A stretch of DNA of 39,316 nucleotides from a bacterium (GCA_024226735.1 JAAELL010000099.1:1-39316); one strand, 5' to 3'. Shown: positions 1-8,348, counted from the stretch's first letter. Made by a program: numbers and translations. Notes: generated by a model from the letters alone, not told the origin.

Positions 1-3000
1 CTTCTGACCTCGGGCAAGACGAAAACCCAGGCAGACGTCGCGAGCCTCGGGCAAGTAGGCGAGGCGAAACGCCGCGCGCAGGCTGCGCGCAACGACGAGC
101 CACGAGCCGCCGCGGACGACGCGCCGGGACCCCTCTAGGCAAATGGGGTCCCACGCCCCGTCCCGATAGGCAGGGTTCGACAGCAGTTCGTCTCCGACAT
201 CCTCCACGTGGTCCAAGCACCACTCGTGCACGTTTCCCAGCATGTCGTAGAGTCCCCAGGAGTTTGGTCGCCGCTGTCGAACGGGATGCGTCCCGCCATC
301 GCTGTTCCCCGTGTGCCAACCGAGGCCATCCAAAGGCCCCTCGGGGTGATAGGTCGGGGTCGTGGTCCCGGCACGGCATGCGTGCTCCCATTCCGCTTCC
401 GTCGGGAGTCGGAAGACGCGCTCTCCGGAGCCAATGCGACTCGAGAGCGCTTCGCAAAACGAGCGCGCGTCCCCGTGCGAGACGGACGCTACCGGGTGTT
501 CCAGCCCCTGTTGGCCCTGGCTCGGATTCGACCCCATGACTCGCACCCATAGTGCCTGGGTGCACGGCGAGTCGGCCAACCAGTAGCCGCGGGACAGGAC
601 GACCTCGTGCAGATCCTCCTCACCGTATCGTCCCTCCTCGGACTCGGGAGATCCCATCAGGAACCTGCCGGGCGTGACCCACCGCAGGCGCTGCGTCACG
701 CCCTCGACGTCGAGATCCGCCCACAAGCCCATTTTATCGCGACCAAAGGCGTGCGCCCAGTCGGGTTGGACCAGGCTCTCGAAGCCCCATCGCCCCCGAT
801 CGGTCACGACGTGGAAGCTCGGCCGCCGCCCCCGCGGGATGTCGACGGCGCGTCCCGCGCCGCGCTCCACCCCGCTCTCGCTGGAGCGCACTTCCTGACC
901 TCGGGCAAGACGAAAACCCAGGCCGACGTCGCGAGCCCCGGGCAAGCTGGCGTCGCGAAACGCCGCGCGCAGGTGGCGCGCACCGTCGTCCCACGAGCCG
1001 CCGCGGAGGACGCGCCGGGACCCCCCTAGCGCCACCGGGTCGACCGCATCGATTCCCTGCAGGTCGTCCAGCGATCCGATGGCATCGGCGCACCACTCGT
1101 CGACGTTGCCAAGCATGTCGAACAGTCCGGCGGGGTTGGGAGCGAGCTTAGCAACCGAATGCACCGTCCGGCCTGCGTTGCCTGCATACCACCCAATGGG
1201 CGCCAGGACGCTCGCCGCCGAGCCCTCGTCGAAGTCGCCGGCGTACGAAGCGGCCGTCGTGCCGGCGCGACACGCCATCTCCCACTCCGCCTCCGTCGGG
1301 AGTCGAAAGGAGGTCCCATCGTCGACCGTCGACTCCCCGACCTTCCGCAGAAACGACTCGACGTCCCGGAAGGACACCCCCGTGACCGGCCGGCCGGCGC
1401 CGCGACGGCTCGGATCCCGCCCTGTCACCGCTATCCACAACTCCTGGGTACACGGCGTATCGGCGAGCCAGTAGCCACGCGTGACCTCGACCTCGTGCTG
1501 CGGTTCGTCGTCCCATCGCCCCCACTCGTCCTTCGGCGACCCCATCGTGAACCGTCCGGGCGCGAACCACCGGAACCGCTGCGACACCTCTCCCTGGTGC
1601 CAATCGGCCCAGGGCCCAAACCGGTCGAACCCGAAGTCGTCGGCCCAGTCCGGTCGTTCGACCGGCGCGGGCCCCGGGACCGCGGCCGGCAGGCCGAAAC
1701 GCTCCTCTCCGCCAGCCTCGACGACCCGCAGGTCGCCGCCCGCCGAGCCGAGTTGCAGGGCGATGGCCGGCTCGCGGAACTCGACGACACCCAACGGACT
1801 CCCGGAGCCCCCGATCGGTTCGGCCGACGGCGCACAGACCAGCGCCCCCCCGACCTGCCGCAGCAACCAACGCACCGCGGGAAGCCGCGCGTCGCCGGTC
1901 GCCGCGATGGGATCCACGCCCGACGGGACGCGGGTCTTCCTATCCGATCCGTGCACCGCGCGCCATGCGCGTCCCAGGGCACGACCAACGACCGGGTCCC
2001 GCCACACATCGTCCGTCGCGCGCAGGGTCAGACGGCGGAAGTAGGCGTCGTTGCCGGGCAGGTCATCCTGCCGATCGGCCAACCCGGCGGCTAGCCGCAA
2101 GAAGAAGTCGCGCGCGGCGCCCAGAGCGTCCTGCGCGACCGCCCCGGGGTGCTCGGCGGCCAGGCCCAGCACCTCCTCGTGTCCGATCTCCGGGGGCAGG
2201 GCCGCATGCCAACGCCGGATCTCGAGCCAAACGGCGTCGCGCAACCCCGCGGGCTCGCGCGCCCACTGCCGATGCAACACCCGTCGCAGCTCCGGCGCCA
2301 GGACGAGTCCGGTCGAGCTGCCCCGCACGCCCTGGTGACGCCAGACGTCGCACTCGGTGCCGACGTCCGCCCGCTCGGCGGAGAGCGCCAGGCGCGCCGC
2401 ACGCAGCAAACCCGGTTCGACGCGGACGGCGGGCGCCAGCAGCCGCAAGAGCTGCCGCACCGGGTTCTCGCGGTCCGCGCCCACCCGCTTCCCCCGATCC
2501 CAGACCCGCGCCTTCCACACCCGCGCCGTGCGGTCGTCGATACGCTCGAGGGGACACGGGGCGAGAGCGTGGATGCGGTAGCCCCGGTTCACGAGCCGCT
2601 CGCCGTACCGCCGCCACGCCCGCTGCAGGGCACCGGACCCGTACCCACCGAGGTCCCCCAGCAGGAGCACCGGTGTGCGATGCGCCGGCGGAGGTAGCTT
2701 GCTGTGCATCCCGCCGCGATGCAGGGGCTCGAAACCGGGACCGTCGAGGAATACCCACAGCTCGACCGCCCGCGGACCGAAGGCTCGCTCTACCCGAGCG
2801 ACGAACCGATCCTGGTCCTCCCAGAACGGGGTGAGGCGGCGGCCGCGGTCGACGAGGATCCAGAGTTGGTTGGCGGGCGCGGGGCGCATCTCGCGCGGCA
2901 ACCGCCGGATGTGCCGGCCACGGCTCAACTCCTCGACAAGGCGCGGCACGTCCACGTTCTCGCGCGCGAGATCGCGGCGGGCGGACTCGCGCACCCAGCG

Positions 3001-3366
3001 CCACACGCGCGGCCACGGCTCGAGCGGCACCCGGTCGGGAAAGCTGTCCGCGGCCGGTCTCAGCTCTGCCGAGCGCACCGGGTCGTACTCGAGCTCCTTC
3101 TCGGGCTCGCGCGGCTCGTCGTCGCTCGTCTCGGGTGCTTCGAAACGATCGAGCCGCCACAGGGGAAGATCCGCGTCGACCACCTCCGGCAACTCCCACT
3201 GGGGCAGCGGCACAGCGTCGGCCTCGACCTGAACCGTGCGGGCGCTCGAGTCACGATCCGCCGAAGGCCCGGTGAACCCGATCAAACGCGCGGCCGCACC
3301 CGCGACCTCGGGCCCGACGGCGTCGTGAATGCGGACCAGATCGCCGCGCCAAATGCGAGCGTTCAC
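1..3366 (-). CDS. vWA-like protein with two C-terminal FGE-sulfatase/C-type-lectin-fold domains (3' end outside window)
   Basis: This is an uninterrupted frame of 1122 codons from a GTG at 3366, which overlaps the MoxR stop (GTGA), to the window edge. Residues about 165-282 look like a von Willebrand A domain (NQLWILVDRGRR), but the DxSxS metal site is degenerate. After a helical middle come two FGE-sulfatase domains (about 597-822 and 895-1122). Both have the family signatures FRLPTEAEWE, LGNVxEWC, RVxRGGSW and LGFRLARGQ. The two cysteines that make formylglycine in true FGE are missing: after GGSW the residues are DDGARH in domain 1 and LVVARS in domain 2. A binding role is therefore more likely than FGE chemistry. 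Each domain ends in a DGR-like variable region. As the last gene of the conflict operon it is probably the sensor or recruiter. Domain identities come from motif recognition only. Confidence 0.85.
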   Translation of the reverse strand, partial: MNARIWRGDLVRIHDAVGPEVAGAAARLIGFTGPSADRDSSARTVQVEADAVPLPQWELPEVVDADLPLWRLDRFEAPETSDDEPREPEKELEYDPVRSAELRPAADSFPDRVPLEPWPRVWRWVRESARRDLARENVDVPRLVEELSRGRHIRRLPREMRPAPANQLWILVDRGRRLTPFWEDQDRFVARVERAFGPRAVELWVFLDGPGFEPLHRGGMHSKLPPPAHRTPVLLLGDLGGYGSGALQRAWRRYGERLVNRGYRIHALAPCPLERIDDRTARVWKARVWDRGKRVGADRENPVRQLLRLLAPAVRVEPGLLRAARLALSAERADVGTECDVWRHQGVRGSSTGLVLAPELRRVLHRQWAREPAGLRDAVWLEIRRWHAALPPEIGHEEVLGLAAEHPGAVAQDALGAARDFFLRLAAGLADRQDDLPGNDAYFRRLTLRATDDVWRDPVVGRALGRAWRAVHGSDRKTRVPSGVDPIAATGDARLPAVRWLLRQVGGALVCAPSAEPIGGSGSPLGVVEFREPAIALQLGSAGGDLRVVEAGGEERFGLPAAVPGPAPVERPDWADDFGFDRFGPWADWHQGEVSQRFRWFAPGRFTMGSPKDEWGRWDDEPQHEVEVTRGYWLADTPCTQELWIAVTGRDPSRRGAGRPVTGVSFRDVESFLRKVGESTVDDGTSFRLPTEAEWEMACRAGTTAASYAGDFDEGSAASVLAPIGWYAGNAGRTVHSVAKLAPNPAGLFDMLGNVDEWCADAIGSLDDLQGIDAVDPVALGGSRRVLRGGSWDDGARHLRAAFRDASLPGARDVGLGFRLARGQEVRSSESGVERGAGRAVDIPRGRRPSFHVVTDRGRWGFESLVQPDWAHAFGRDKMGLWADLDVEGVTQRLRWVTPGRFLMGSPESEEGRYGEEDLHEVVLSRGYWLADSPCTQALWVRVMGSNPSQGQQGLEHPVASVSHGDARSFCEALSSRIGSGERVFRLPTEAEWEHACRAGTTTPTYHPEGPLDGLGWHTGNSDGGTHPVRQRRPNSWGLYDMLGNVHEWCLDHVEDVGDELLSNPAYRDGAWDPICLEGSRRVVRGGSWLVVARSLRAAFRLAYLPEARDVCLGFRLARGQK
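4..138 (-). repeat. DGR-like variable region 2 (second FGE domain)
   Basis: This is a 135-bp segment, codons 1077-1121 of the vWA/FGE gene, aligned without gaps to 895-1029. 121 of 135 bases match. The 14 differences lie in first or second positions of ten codons and every one changes the amino acid. Variable residues here are E1078, V1084, L1090, V1091, V1092, S1095, L1102, Y1104, E1107 and C1112. A template with A at each variable site (AAC, AAT, ATC, GAG or AGC codons) explains both copies. The DNA upstream of this segment in the two domains is much more diverged, so the similarity is local. Confidence 0.8.
895..1029 (-). repeat. DGR-like variable region 1 (first FGE domain)
   Basis: This is the partner of 4-138, exactly 891 bp (297 codons) upstream in the same gene, covering residues 780-824. 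Variable residues are G781, L787, D793, D794, G795, H798, D805, S807, G810 and G815. They surround invariant framework residues (RGGSW, LRAAFR, LGFRLARGQ). In known DGR variable proteins with this fold the equivalent positions form the ligand-binding face. This copy is internal and is followed by a linker and a second domain; most variable regions sit at the extreme 3' end of a gene. Confidence 0.8.
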
Positions 3367-4370
3367 GCGCCGGATTCGTGAGGGTGCTTCTGGAACGTGA
3401 ATCGCGCGAAGCGCTCGAGCAGCTCGACCTGCTGGCTGGGCTTCCTGCCGTTGCCAGTCACGATCCGCAAGAGGTCGAGGTACTCGGCCTGGCCCGGGGG
3501 CGACCAGCCACGGTCCCGCACGGCGCGGCGGTCGTCGATCAACAGGGCCGCCGCCTTTTCCAGCACCCGTTTCTCGGCCCCGGGGAAATGCGCCCGGCCA
3601 CGATCACACAGCAGGCTCGCGAGCTCGTCGTCGTCGCTCGGCAACGCCAACGTCAGCACGAGACAGCGCCGCAGGAACGCGTCGGGTAGCGCCCGTTCCT
3701 CGTTCGTCGTGATCACGACGAGCGGGGCCGCCTCGGGGTTCATCCGCACGCGCTGCGTCGAGCCGCGCGGCCGGAACTCACCGTGGCCCAACACCTCGAG
3801 CAGGCCGTTGGGTACGTCGGAGTCCGCCTTGTCGATCTCATCGATCAGGACGACGACGCCGTCCTTGTTCGGGTTCCATTTCGAGGGCGGCTCGATGCTG
3901 GCTAGCGCGCCCTCTTCGGAGCACGAGCTCGCCCGTGACTCGGAGTCCGCTCGACCGTGTCGCGCGGCCGACTTCCAGTCGAACCCCCACCAGAGCACGC
4001 CCGGCCGGACGAAGTGCCGCTCGTCGAGCCGATCCATGACATCTTCGGTCGACGATCGCATGGCGCTCAGCATTTGCGCCGTTCCGAGACGCGCGACGTC
4101 GTCGAAGCTCCACAGGAGGTCACGCGATTCGACGCGGGCGTCCATCACGTGTGCGACGCACGGCCGGCCGAGCTCGACCGCGGCCGCGAAAGCGAGTTGG
4201 CTCTTGCCCGTGCCGGGCTCGCCGCGGACCAACAGTGGCCTACGGGCACCGAGGGCCGCCTCGATCGCGAACGCTGAGTCCTCGTCGAAGACGTGCACCT
4301 GCTCGGGGAAAGCGCCGCGCTTCGGCAACTGAACCTTGGCGCCGGCTCGGATGCGGGCAGTCTTCGTCAT
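3363..4370 (-). CDS. MoxR-family AAA+ ATPase
   Basis: This 335-residue ATPase has Walker A GEPGTGKS (residues 50-57), Walker B VLIDEID (about 174-180), a sensor-1 segment ITTNEERALPDAF and the following arginine pair. These fit the MoxR branch, whose members act as chaperone-like remodelers paired with vWA proteins. The ATG at 4370 overlaps the upstream protease stop (ATGA), and its own stop overlaps the GTG of the vWA gene, so the three products are translationally coupled. In vWA-MoxR-VMAP conflict systems this ATPase is thought to act as an NTP-driven switch between sensor and effector. That role is taken from the published family description and is not shown here. Confidence 0.92.
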   Translation of the reverse strand: MTKTARIRAGAKVQLPKRGAFPEQVHVFDEDSAFAIEAALGARRPLLVRGEPGTGKSQLAFAAAVELGRPCVAHVMDARVESRDLLWSFDDVARLGTAQMLSAMRSSTEDVMDRLDERHFVRPGVLWWGFDWKSAARHGRADSESRASSCSEEGALASIEPPSKWNPNKDGVVVLIDEIDKADSDVPNGLLEVLGHGEFRPRGSTQRVRMNPEAAPLVVITTNEERALPDAFLRRCLVLTLALPSDDDELASLLCDRGRAHFPGAEKRVLEKAAALLIDDRRAVRDRGWSPPGQAEYLDLLRIVTGNGRKPSQQVELLERFARFTFQKHPHESGA

Positions 4371-5812
4371 CGGGATCTCTTGGAGTCCTTGTCTCGGGTA
4401 AGCAGCGATCTTAGCGGAATCGAAACCTGTTCCCACTCCCGGCCGCGGTCGTCACTCGTCAGCTCCAGGATGCGGAGCTGCGGGAACCGCCTCTTCACTT
4501 CCGCCCACTCGGCACTTCTACGCCGGCCGTCCTCGGGTCGGTGCAAGACCACGTAGACGGGTAACCGATCGGGGTAGGCGCGCGACGCCAGCACGTTGAG
4601 CTCGGCCTTGATCCGCTCCTCTCGTTTGCTCCCTGATTCGCTCACCTTGAGATAGCTAGCGAGGTCCGCAATCAGTTTGTCGATCAGGCGACCCGGCGTG
4701 ATCCCCGAATCGATGATCTCCGGGTCCTCGATCCGCGCGACCCCCACGGGGTCCTCGCCCTCGTCGGGCTCGCCGAACCGCGTTGCACGCTCGTCGGCCG
4801 CCGCCATGACGACTTCGGCCAGCGTTTGGGTCGCTACCGGGATGGCGATCAGCCCTGGCGACGAACGGGTCTGGCGCCGAACGCCGTACGCGATACCGCG
4901 GTCGAAGAGCAGTGGCATGATGAGATCCAGAACCGTACGCAGCGCAGCGGCATCGTCGTTCCTCGCGAGCCTGCAGAGGCGTGCGTGCGCGTTGTTGACA
5001 ACGGCGATCGCGTCGGCGAGGTCCAGCCCCTCGAGCACGGCAGTCGACAAGAAGCCGGGATCCTCGGCCGAGCCACTCACAGGCTCCTTCTGTCCAGCAC
5101 GCAACACGGTCCGCGCCAGCTCCCGGCAAGCGTGCGGCGCTCCCTCCAGCTTGGCCTCAATCTCCAGGCGCACGTCCTGAAGCAGCTCCTCACGCTCCCA
5201 CTCGTCCCAGCCGACGGTCTTGCGGAAACCGGGACGCTCGAGCAACGCGGCCGTGGTCAGCGCGCGCAGCCGTCCCCCACGAAACGGCTGGGGAGCCTGC
5301 AGAATCATCGCGACGAGTCGACCGTTGGCGAGGACAGGTGCGCCCGAACATCCGCGCCACCCCTCCTGAGCCGGTGCGCCTTCGACGGAGAGGTCCTGGC
5401 GCCCGTCCGTGGCCTCGAACAGCTTGCCCTGCAGCGACAGCACCTGCCACGTGTCGAGCTCGTCCGGGGCCGTCTTCAGATTGGCGACCGGATAGCCCAT
5501 GCCGGTCCATTCCGTGGCGGGCAGCTCGACCTGGGACGACATCAGCACCGGTGTTGGAGGCGGCCCGTCGATCGGCGGCAGACGCAAGAGGACCGCGTCG
5601 ATGTCGTCGTTCTCCCAAGCGATCTCGACATCGAGCCACGGGCGGACGCCGACATGAAAACGGACCTGGACCGCATCCAGTGGATCGTCCCCAGAGGGCG
5701 CGATAACGTGGCGTGCGGTGAGGCAGAGCCCGTCGGCCACGAGGATGCCGGTGCCGATCGAATGCTCGCCGTCGCTGTGGGCGTAGACGATAACGAGACC
5801 ATCCCAGATCAT
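4367..5812 (-). CDS. Trypsin-like serine protease with VMAP-like C-terminal region
   Basis: This is a 481-residue protein. Residues 1-190 form a trypsin-like domain with a complete triad: H35 in LTARHVI, D72 in DDIDAVLLRL and S156 in GCSGAPV. There is no signal peptide, so it should be cytoplasmic, as expected for an effector that cuts host proteins. The remaining 290 residues contain a helical middle part and an alpha/beta tail (PVYVVLHRPEDG, then LRILELTSDD) that resembles the C-terminal module of VMAP proteins. The start is the ATG at 5812, with a GAGGGG ribosome-binding site just upstream and a 7-nt gap to the previous stop. It is paralogous to the preceding gene. The VMAP assignment is by context and pattern only. 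Confidence 0.82.
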   Translation of the reverse strand: MIWDGLVIVYAHSDGEHSIGTGILVADGLCLTARHVIAPSGDDPLDAVQVRFHVGVRPWLDVEIAWENDDIDAVLLRLPPIDGPPPTPVLMSSQVELPATEWTGMGYPVANLKTAPDELDTWQVLSLQGKLFEATDGRQDLSVEGAPAQEGWRGCSGAPVLANGRLVAMILQAPQPFRGGRLRALTTAALLERPGFRKTVGWDEWEREELLQDVRLEIEAKLEGAPHACRELARTVLRAGQKEPVSGSAEDPGFLSTAVLEGLDLADAIAVVNNAHARLCRLARNDDAAALRTVLDLIMPLLFDRGIAYGVRRQTRSSPGLIAIPVATQTLAEVVMAAADERATRFGEPDEGEDPVGVARIEDPEIIDSGITPGRLIDKLIADLASYLKVSESGSKREERIKAELNVLASRAYPDRLPVYVVLHRPEDGRRRSAEWAEVKRRFPQLRILELTSDDRGREWEQVSIPLRSLLTRDKDSKRSR

Positions 5813-5819
5813 TCGCCCC

Positions 5820-7319
5820 TCAATTCTTCCTATTCTCGCGTGCGATCAAACGCTTGAACAACGCGACGACCTCGTGCTCACCGACGAAGCCCTCACCAGT
5901 CAGGCGGATGAAGCGCAGCTCGGGACAGAGCCCTTGGAGGGCGCCGAGCTGCTCCATGAAGCGATCGGGCAGGGACGTCGTCGGAAAGACCAGATAGACG
6001 GGAGCCTCGTCGGACAACTCCTTGAGCCGAACGGCCAACTCCGCGTTCAGTGACTCGAGGTACGGCGCAAGAGCCTCGGGCGAAACATCAGGGTTTGGAT
6101 CGTCCAAGTAGAAGTGGAGTGTCTCCTGCTGCAGCTTGTCCGCGAGAAAGCGCAGGACGTCCGCCACCAGGGTGCCGGACTTGGCACCCTTCAAGACCAA
6201 CGAGAGAGGTGGACAGTACTCCCCGCGGGGCGCGCCCTCGACGACGTCGAAGTTGGCCGCGGTGCCCGTCGCGCCCGAGATGACGGCTTCGGCTCCGAAG
6301 GCTGTCGCCACGGAGATGCGAAAGACCGGTGCGCCTGCATCGGAGGTATCCAGCTTGATTACGATTCCCTGTCGATGAGCAATGACCGGTACGAGGTCCG
6401 AGAACAGGTCCCAAAACGCTCCCTTGTGTTCTGGATTCTCCAGCAACTTCAACCACGCTGGTTGCACGGTCTCGAGCTCCAACAAGTACTCATGTAACCC
6501 CTGTTTGACGATCTTCTCGACGAGCCTCCGCGTCCGGCCTAGGCCTTCGAAGTCCTTCAGGTCGGCGTACCGATCGAGCGCGAGGTAGCACGCCTCGAGG
6601 GCCCTGTGGTCACGCAACACCTTTTCGGCGTGGGTGACCAGGTCCACCGTCGTGCGCTCACCCTGGACGAAGCCGTCGCCGTGACTGTCGTCCAGAATCC
6701 GCGCGAGCTCCTCGATCTCGAGCAGGTCGCCAACGTCGCGGACCTCGACGCCGGCACTAGAATCGGCGTAGCCGACGATTCCCACGACCCGGTCATCGAT
6801 GACCGCCCCCGCGCCGACGAGCGCGCGCCAAACTTCATTGTCACGATCGGAACGAACGAAGCGCACGACGTCCGCCTCGTCGACGACACACTCCCCTTTG
6901 GCCTCGACCAGCGAGAAGGGTTGATCGTCAGGCTGCCGGCCCGAGACCGACTGTCCCGTGGCACGCCAGGAACCGCCCTCGATCGTCCCCTCGTACAAGG
7001 GCGTGAACGAGATCTCGGGCTGGGATGCGGCGATCTCGAGCAACGCGACCCCGTCGTGTCGATCACTCCCGTACCAGACGTCGACGACGTCAAGCCAATC
7101 TGACACTCCCTCGTCCCACGCGTTCGCCGTCGGCTGGTCGGAGAAGCGCACCTGGAGTGGCCTGTCCGTATCCCGTTCCAGAGCACCTCGCACGTGCAGG
7201 GCGCCAGCAGCCGTCAACAGATGGCGCGACGAAACCGGCTGCGCCGAGAGGTACAACCAATACCCGGACTCCCTCAGCGGCACCCGTAACTGGACGCGGA
7301 GGCCGTGCGTCATCGACAC
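5820..7319 (-). CDS. Pseudo-protease (trypsin-like fold) with VMAP-like C-terminal region
   Basis: This 499-residue protein aligns along its length with the following active protease. The first 190 residues keep the trypsin layout, but the catalytic His is Gly (G39 in HLLTAAGAL) and the Ser position is Val (V168 in WRALVGAGAV, against WRGCSGAPV in the neighbour). Asp89 is kept. Proteolysis is therefore unlikely. The tail (PVYLVFPTTSLPDRF, then LRFIRLTGEG) parallels the neighbour's tail. It may regulate or scaffold the active protease (inference). The start may be the GTG at 7319 or the ATG two codons later at 7313; no clear Shine-Dalgarno separates them. Confidence 0.72.
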   Translation of the reverse strand: MSMTHGLRVQLRVPLRESGYWLYLSAQPVSSRHLLTAAGALHVRGALERDTDRPLQVRFSDQPTANAWDEGVSDWLDVVDVWYGSDRHDGVALLEIAASQPEISFTPLYEGTIEGGSWRATGQSVSGRQPDDQPFSLVEAKGECVVDEADVVRFVRSDRDNEVWRALVGAGAVIDDRVVGIVGYADSSAGVEVRDVGDLLEIEELARILDDSHGDGFVQGERTTVDLVTHAEKVLRDHRALEACYLALDRYADLKDFEGLGRTRRLVEKIVKQGLHEYLLELETVQPAWLKLLENPEHKGAFWDLFSDLVPVIAHRQGIVIKLDTSDAGAPVFRISVATAFGAEAVISGATGTAANFDVVEGAPRGEYCPPLSLVLKGAKSGTLVADVLRFLADKLQQETLHFYLDDPNPDVSPEALAPYLESLNAELAVRLKELSDEAPVYLVFPTTSLPDRFMEQLGALQGLCPELRFIRLTGEGFVGEHEVVALFKRLIARENRKN

Positions 7320-7326
7320 GAACCGC

Positions 7327-7635
7327 TCAACCCGGCCTGCCCGCGGCGGACGCGGCGATGTTTGCCGCGCCGCCCCCGGCCAACTTGGGGTGCAGCGTGA
7401 TCTTCAAGGTCTGGCGCTGCGAGTGCGCGAACTCTTCACCGACGCCCGCCTGCAGGACCCAGAACTTCACCCCCACTTCGCCCTGCTCCTTCGATTCGAC
7501 GGCGACCTGAACCTCGAGCTCGACGTCGCCGAGCTCGAAGCGTAACGGCTCGTCGTCGCCCTCCTCCATTGCCGTCAGGAGCTCCCGCCGCAGGGATTGG
7601 ATCATGCTCGCAAGTTCAAGCTGCCGTCTCTCCAT
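7327..7635 (-). CDS. Trypco2-like (trypsin-co-occurring) small protein
   Basis: This is a 102-residue protein with an N-terminal helix (ASMIQSLRRELLTAMEEG) followed by strands (LRFELGDVELEVQVAV, then GVKFWVLQAG) and a basic C-terminal strand (QTLKITLHP). The order and the phrases fit the trypsin-co-occurring domain 2 family, which is found next to trypsin-like conflict effectors. It is the first gene of the operon, 7 nt from the next start. The ATG at 7635 has no obvious Shine-Dalgarno. A TATAGT hexamer lies a few bases before it, so leaderless transcription is possible. The family name rests on recall of the consensus; the exact role is unknown. Confidence 0.75.
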   Translation of the reverse strand: MERRQLELASMIQSLRRELLTAMEEGDDEPLRFELGDVELEVQVAVESKEQGEVGVKFWVLQAGVGEEFAHSQRQTLKITLHPKLAGGGAANIAASAAGRPG

Positions 7636-7980
7636 TCGCGTGACTATAGCAACTGATCCGCGCCGCGATCGCCATCGACGAACGTCAGCACCGGCCGTAG
7701 GGAATCGCAAAAGGCACACGTCCCATCCAGATTGAAGACCACCGGATGGTACACGCCGCCTCGCCATTCCCCGGCTCCGCCGACCGCGAATCGGGGCGCG
7801 GTGATGGGCAAGCGGCCGCACGTGTGCGCGGCGCGTTCAAAACGTAAGACGCACGCCGAGCAAGAAGCCAAGCAGCGCAACGTCGATATCACTCTCCCGA
7901 ATGTCCTCCTCGGTCTCGGAGAGAACCAAGAGATAGTGCCCTCCCCCGACAACGGAAAAGTGCTCGTTCACGGACTAGTA

Positions 7981-8009
7981 CTAGTGGTGTGAGTCACTCA
8001 CACCACTAG
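7981..8009. repeat. Perfect inverted repeat with 3-nt loop
   Basis: The arms ctagtggtgtgag (7981-7993) and ctcacaccactag (7997-8009) are exact reverse complements around the loop tca. An extra actagt lies at the left edge (7975-7986 reads actagtactagt). The element sits inside the beta-barrel pseudogene and brings an in-frame stop on the minus strand, so it looks inserted. There is no U-tract, so a terminator is unlikely. A 17-mer across the arm and loop recurs with one mismatch at 39198-39214. Confidence 0.8.
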
Positions 8010-8207
8010 CTCGTCCCCAACCTCGCATCGAGGAAGCGGATGTCGTCGCTGCCTGTCTCGGCGTCGCCCAGCGGCCGCGCTCCAGGGCGAAGCGCAGCGC
8101 GACGAGCGGTAGGGAGCCCTCGAAACGGTCTCCGGGACGATCTCCAAACCCGGCCCCGGGTTTCATGTCGAGCTCGAGGTCGACGTAGGCGACGCCTACC
8201 CCCAGCC

Positions 8208-8243
8208 CCCAGTCGAGCGCCCAGTCGAGCGCCCAGTCGGCCG
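8208..8243. repeat. 12-bp tandem repeat, three copies
   Basis: The unit cccagtcgagcg occurs at 8208-8219 and 8220-8231, with a third copy at 8232-8243 carrying two mismatches. On the minus strand it encodes the repeated DWALDWALDW segment of the beta-barrel pseudogene. Confidence 0.85.
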
Positions 8244-8321
8244 CGCCGATCGAGCCGACGTCCCAGGTGTACTCCAACCGCGCGGACATCAGGTCGAGCT
8301 CGGTCTTCACCGGGATCTGTT

Positions 8322-8348
8322 TGCCGGTGATGCCGGTGATGCCAGTGA
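8322..8348. repeat. 9-bp tandem repeat, three copies
   Basis: The unit tgccggtga occurs at 8322-8330 and 8331-8339, with one mismatch at 8340-8348. It encodes ITGITG in the beta-barrel pseudogene. Together with the 12-bp repeat it suggests slippage in a gene under little constraint. Confidence 0.8.

Noticed and set aside
4..1029. Ordinary recent duplication as the source of the 135-bp similarity
   Set aside because: A duplication would carry silent and third-position changes and would extend over the whole domain. Here similarity is confined to 135 bp and every change is at codon positions 1 or 2.
2063..3199. Long minus-strand frame of 378 codons in the vWA region
   Set aside because: Its translation is Arg/Gly/Ala-rich with no motifs and lies out of frame over the vWA/FGE gene, whose own frame is continuous from 3366 to the window edge with clear domain signatures.
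7644..7952. Short minus-strand frame with several Cys
   Set aside because: It overlaps the recovered C-terminal part of the barrel pseudogene in another frame and has no ribosome-binding site or family resemblance.
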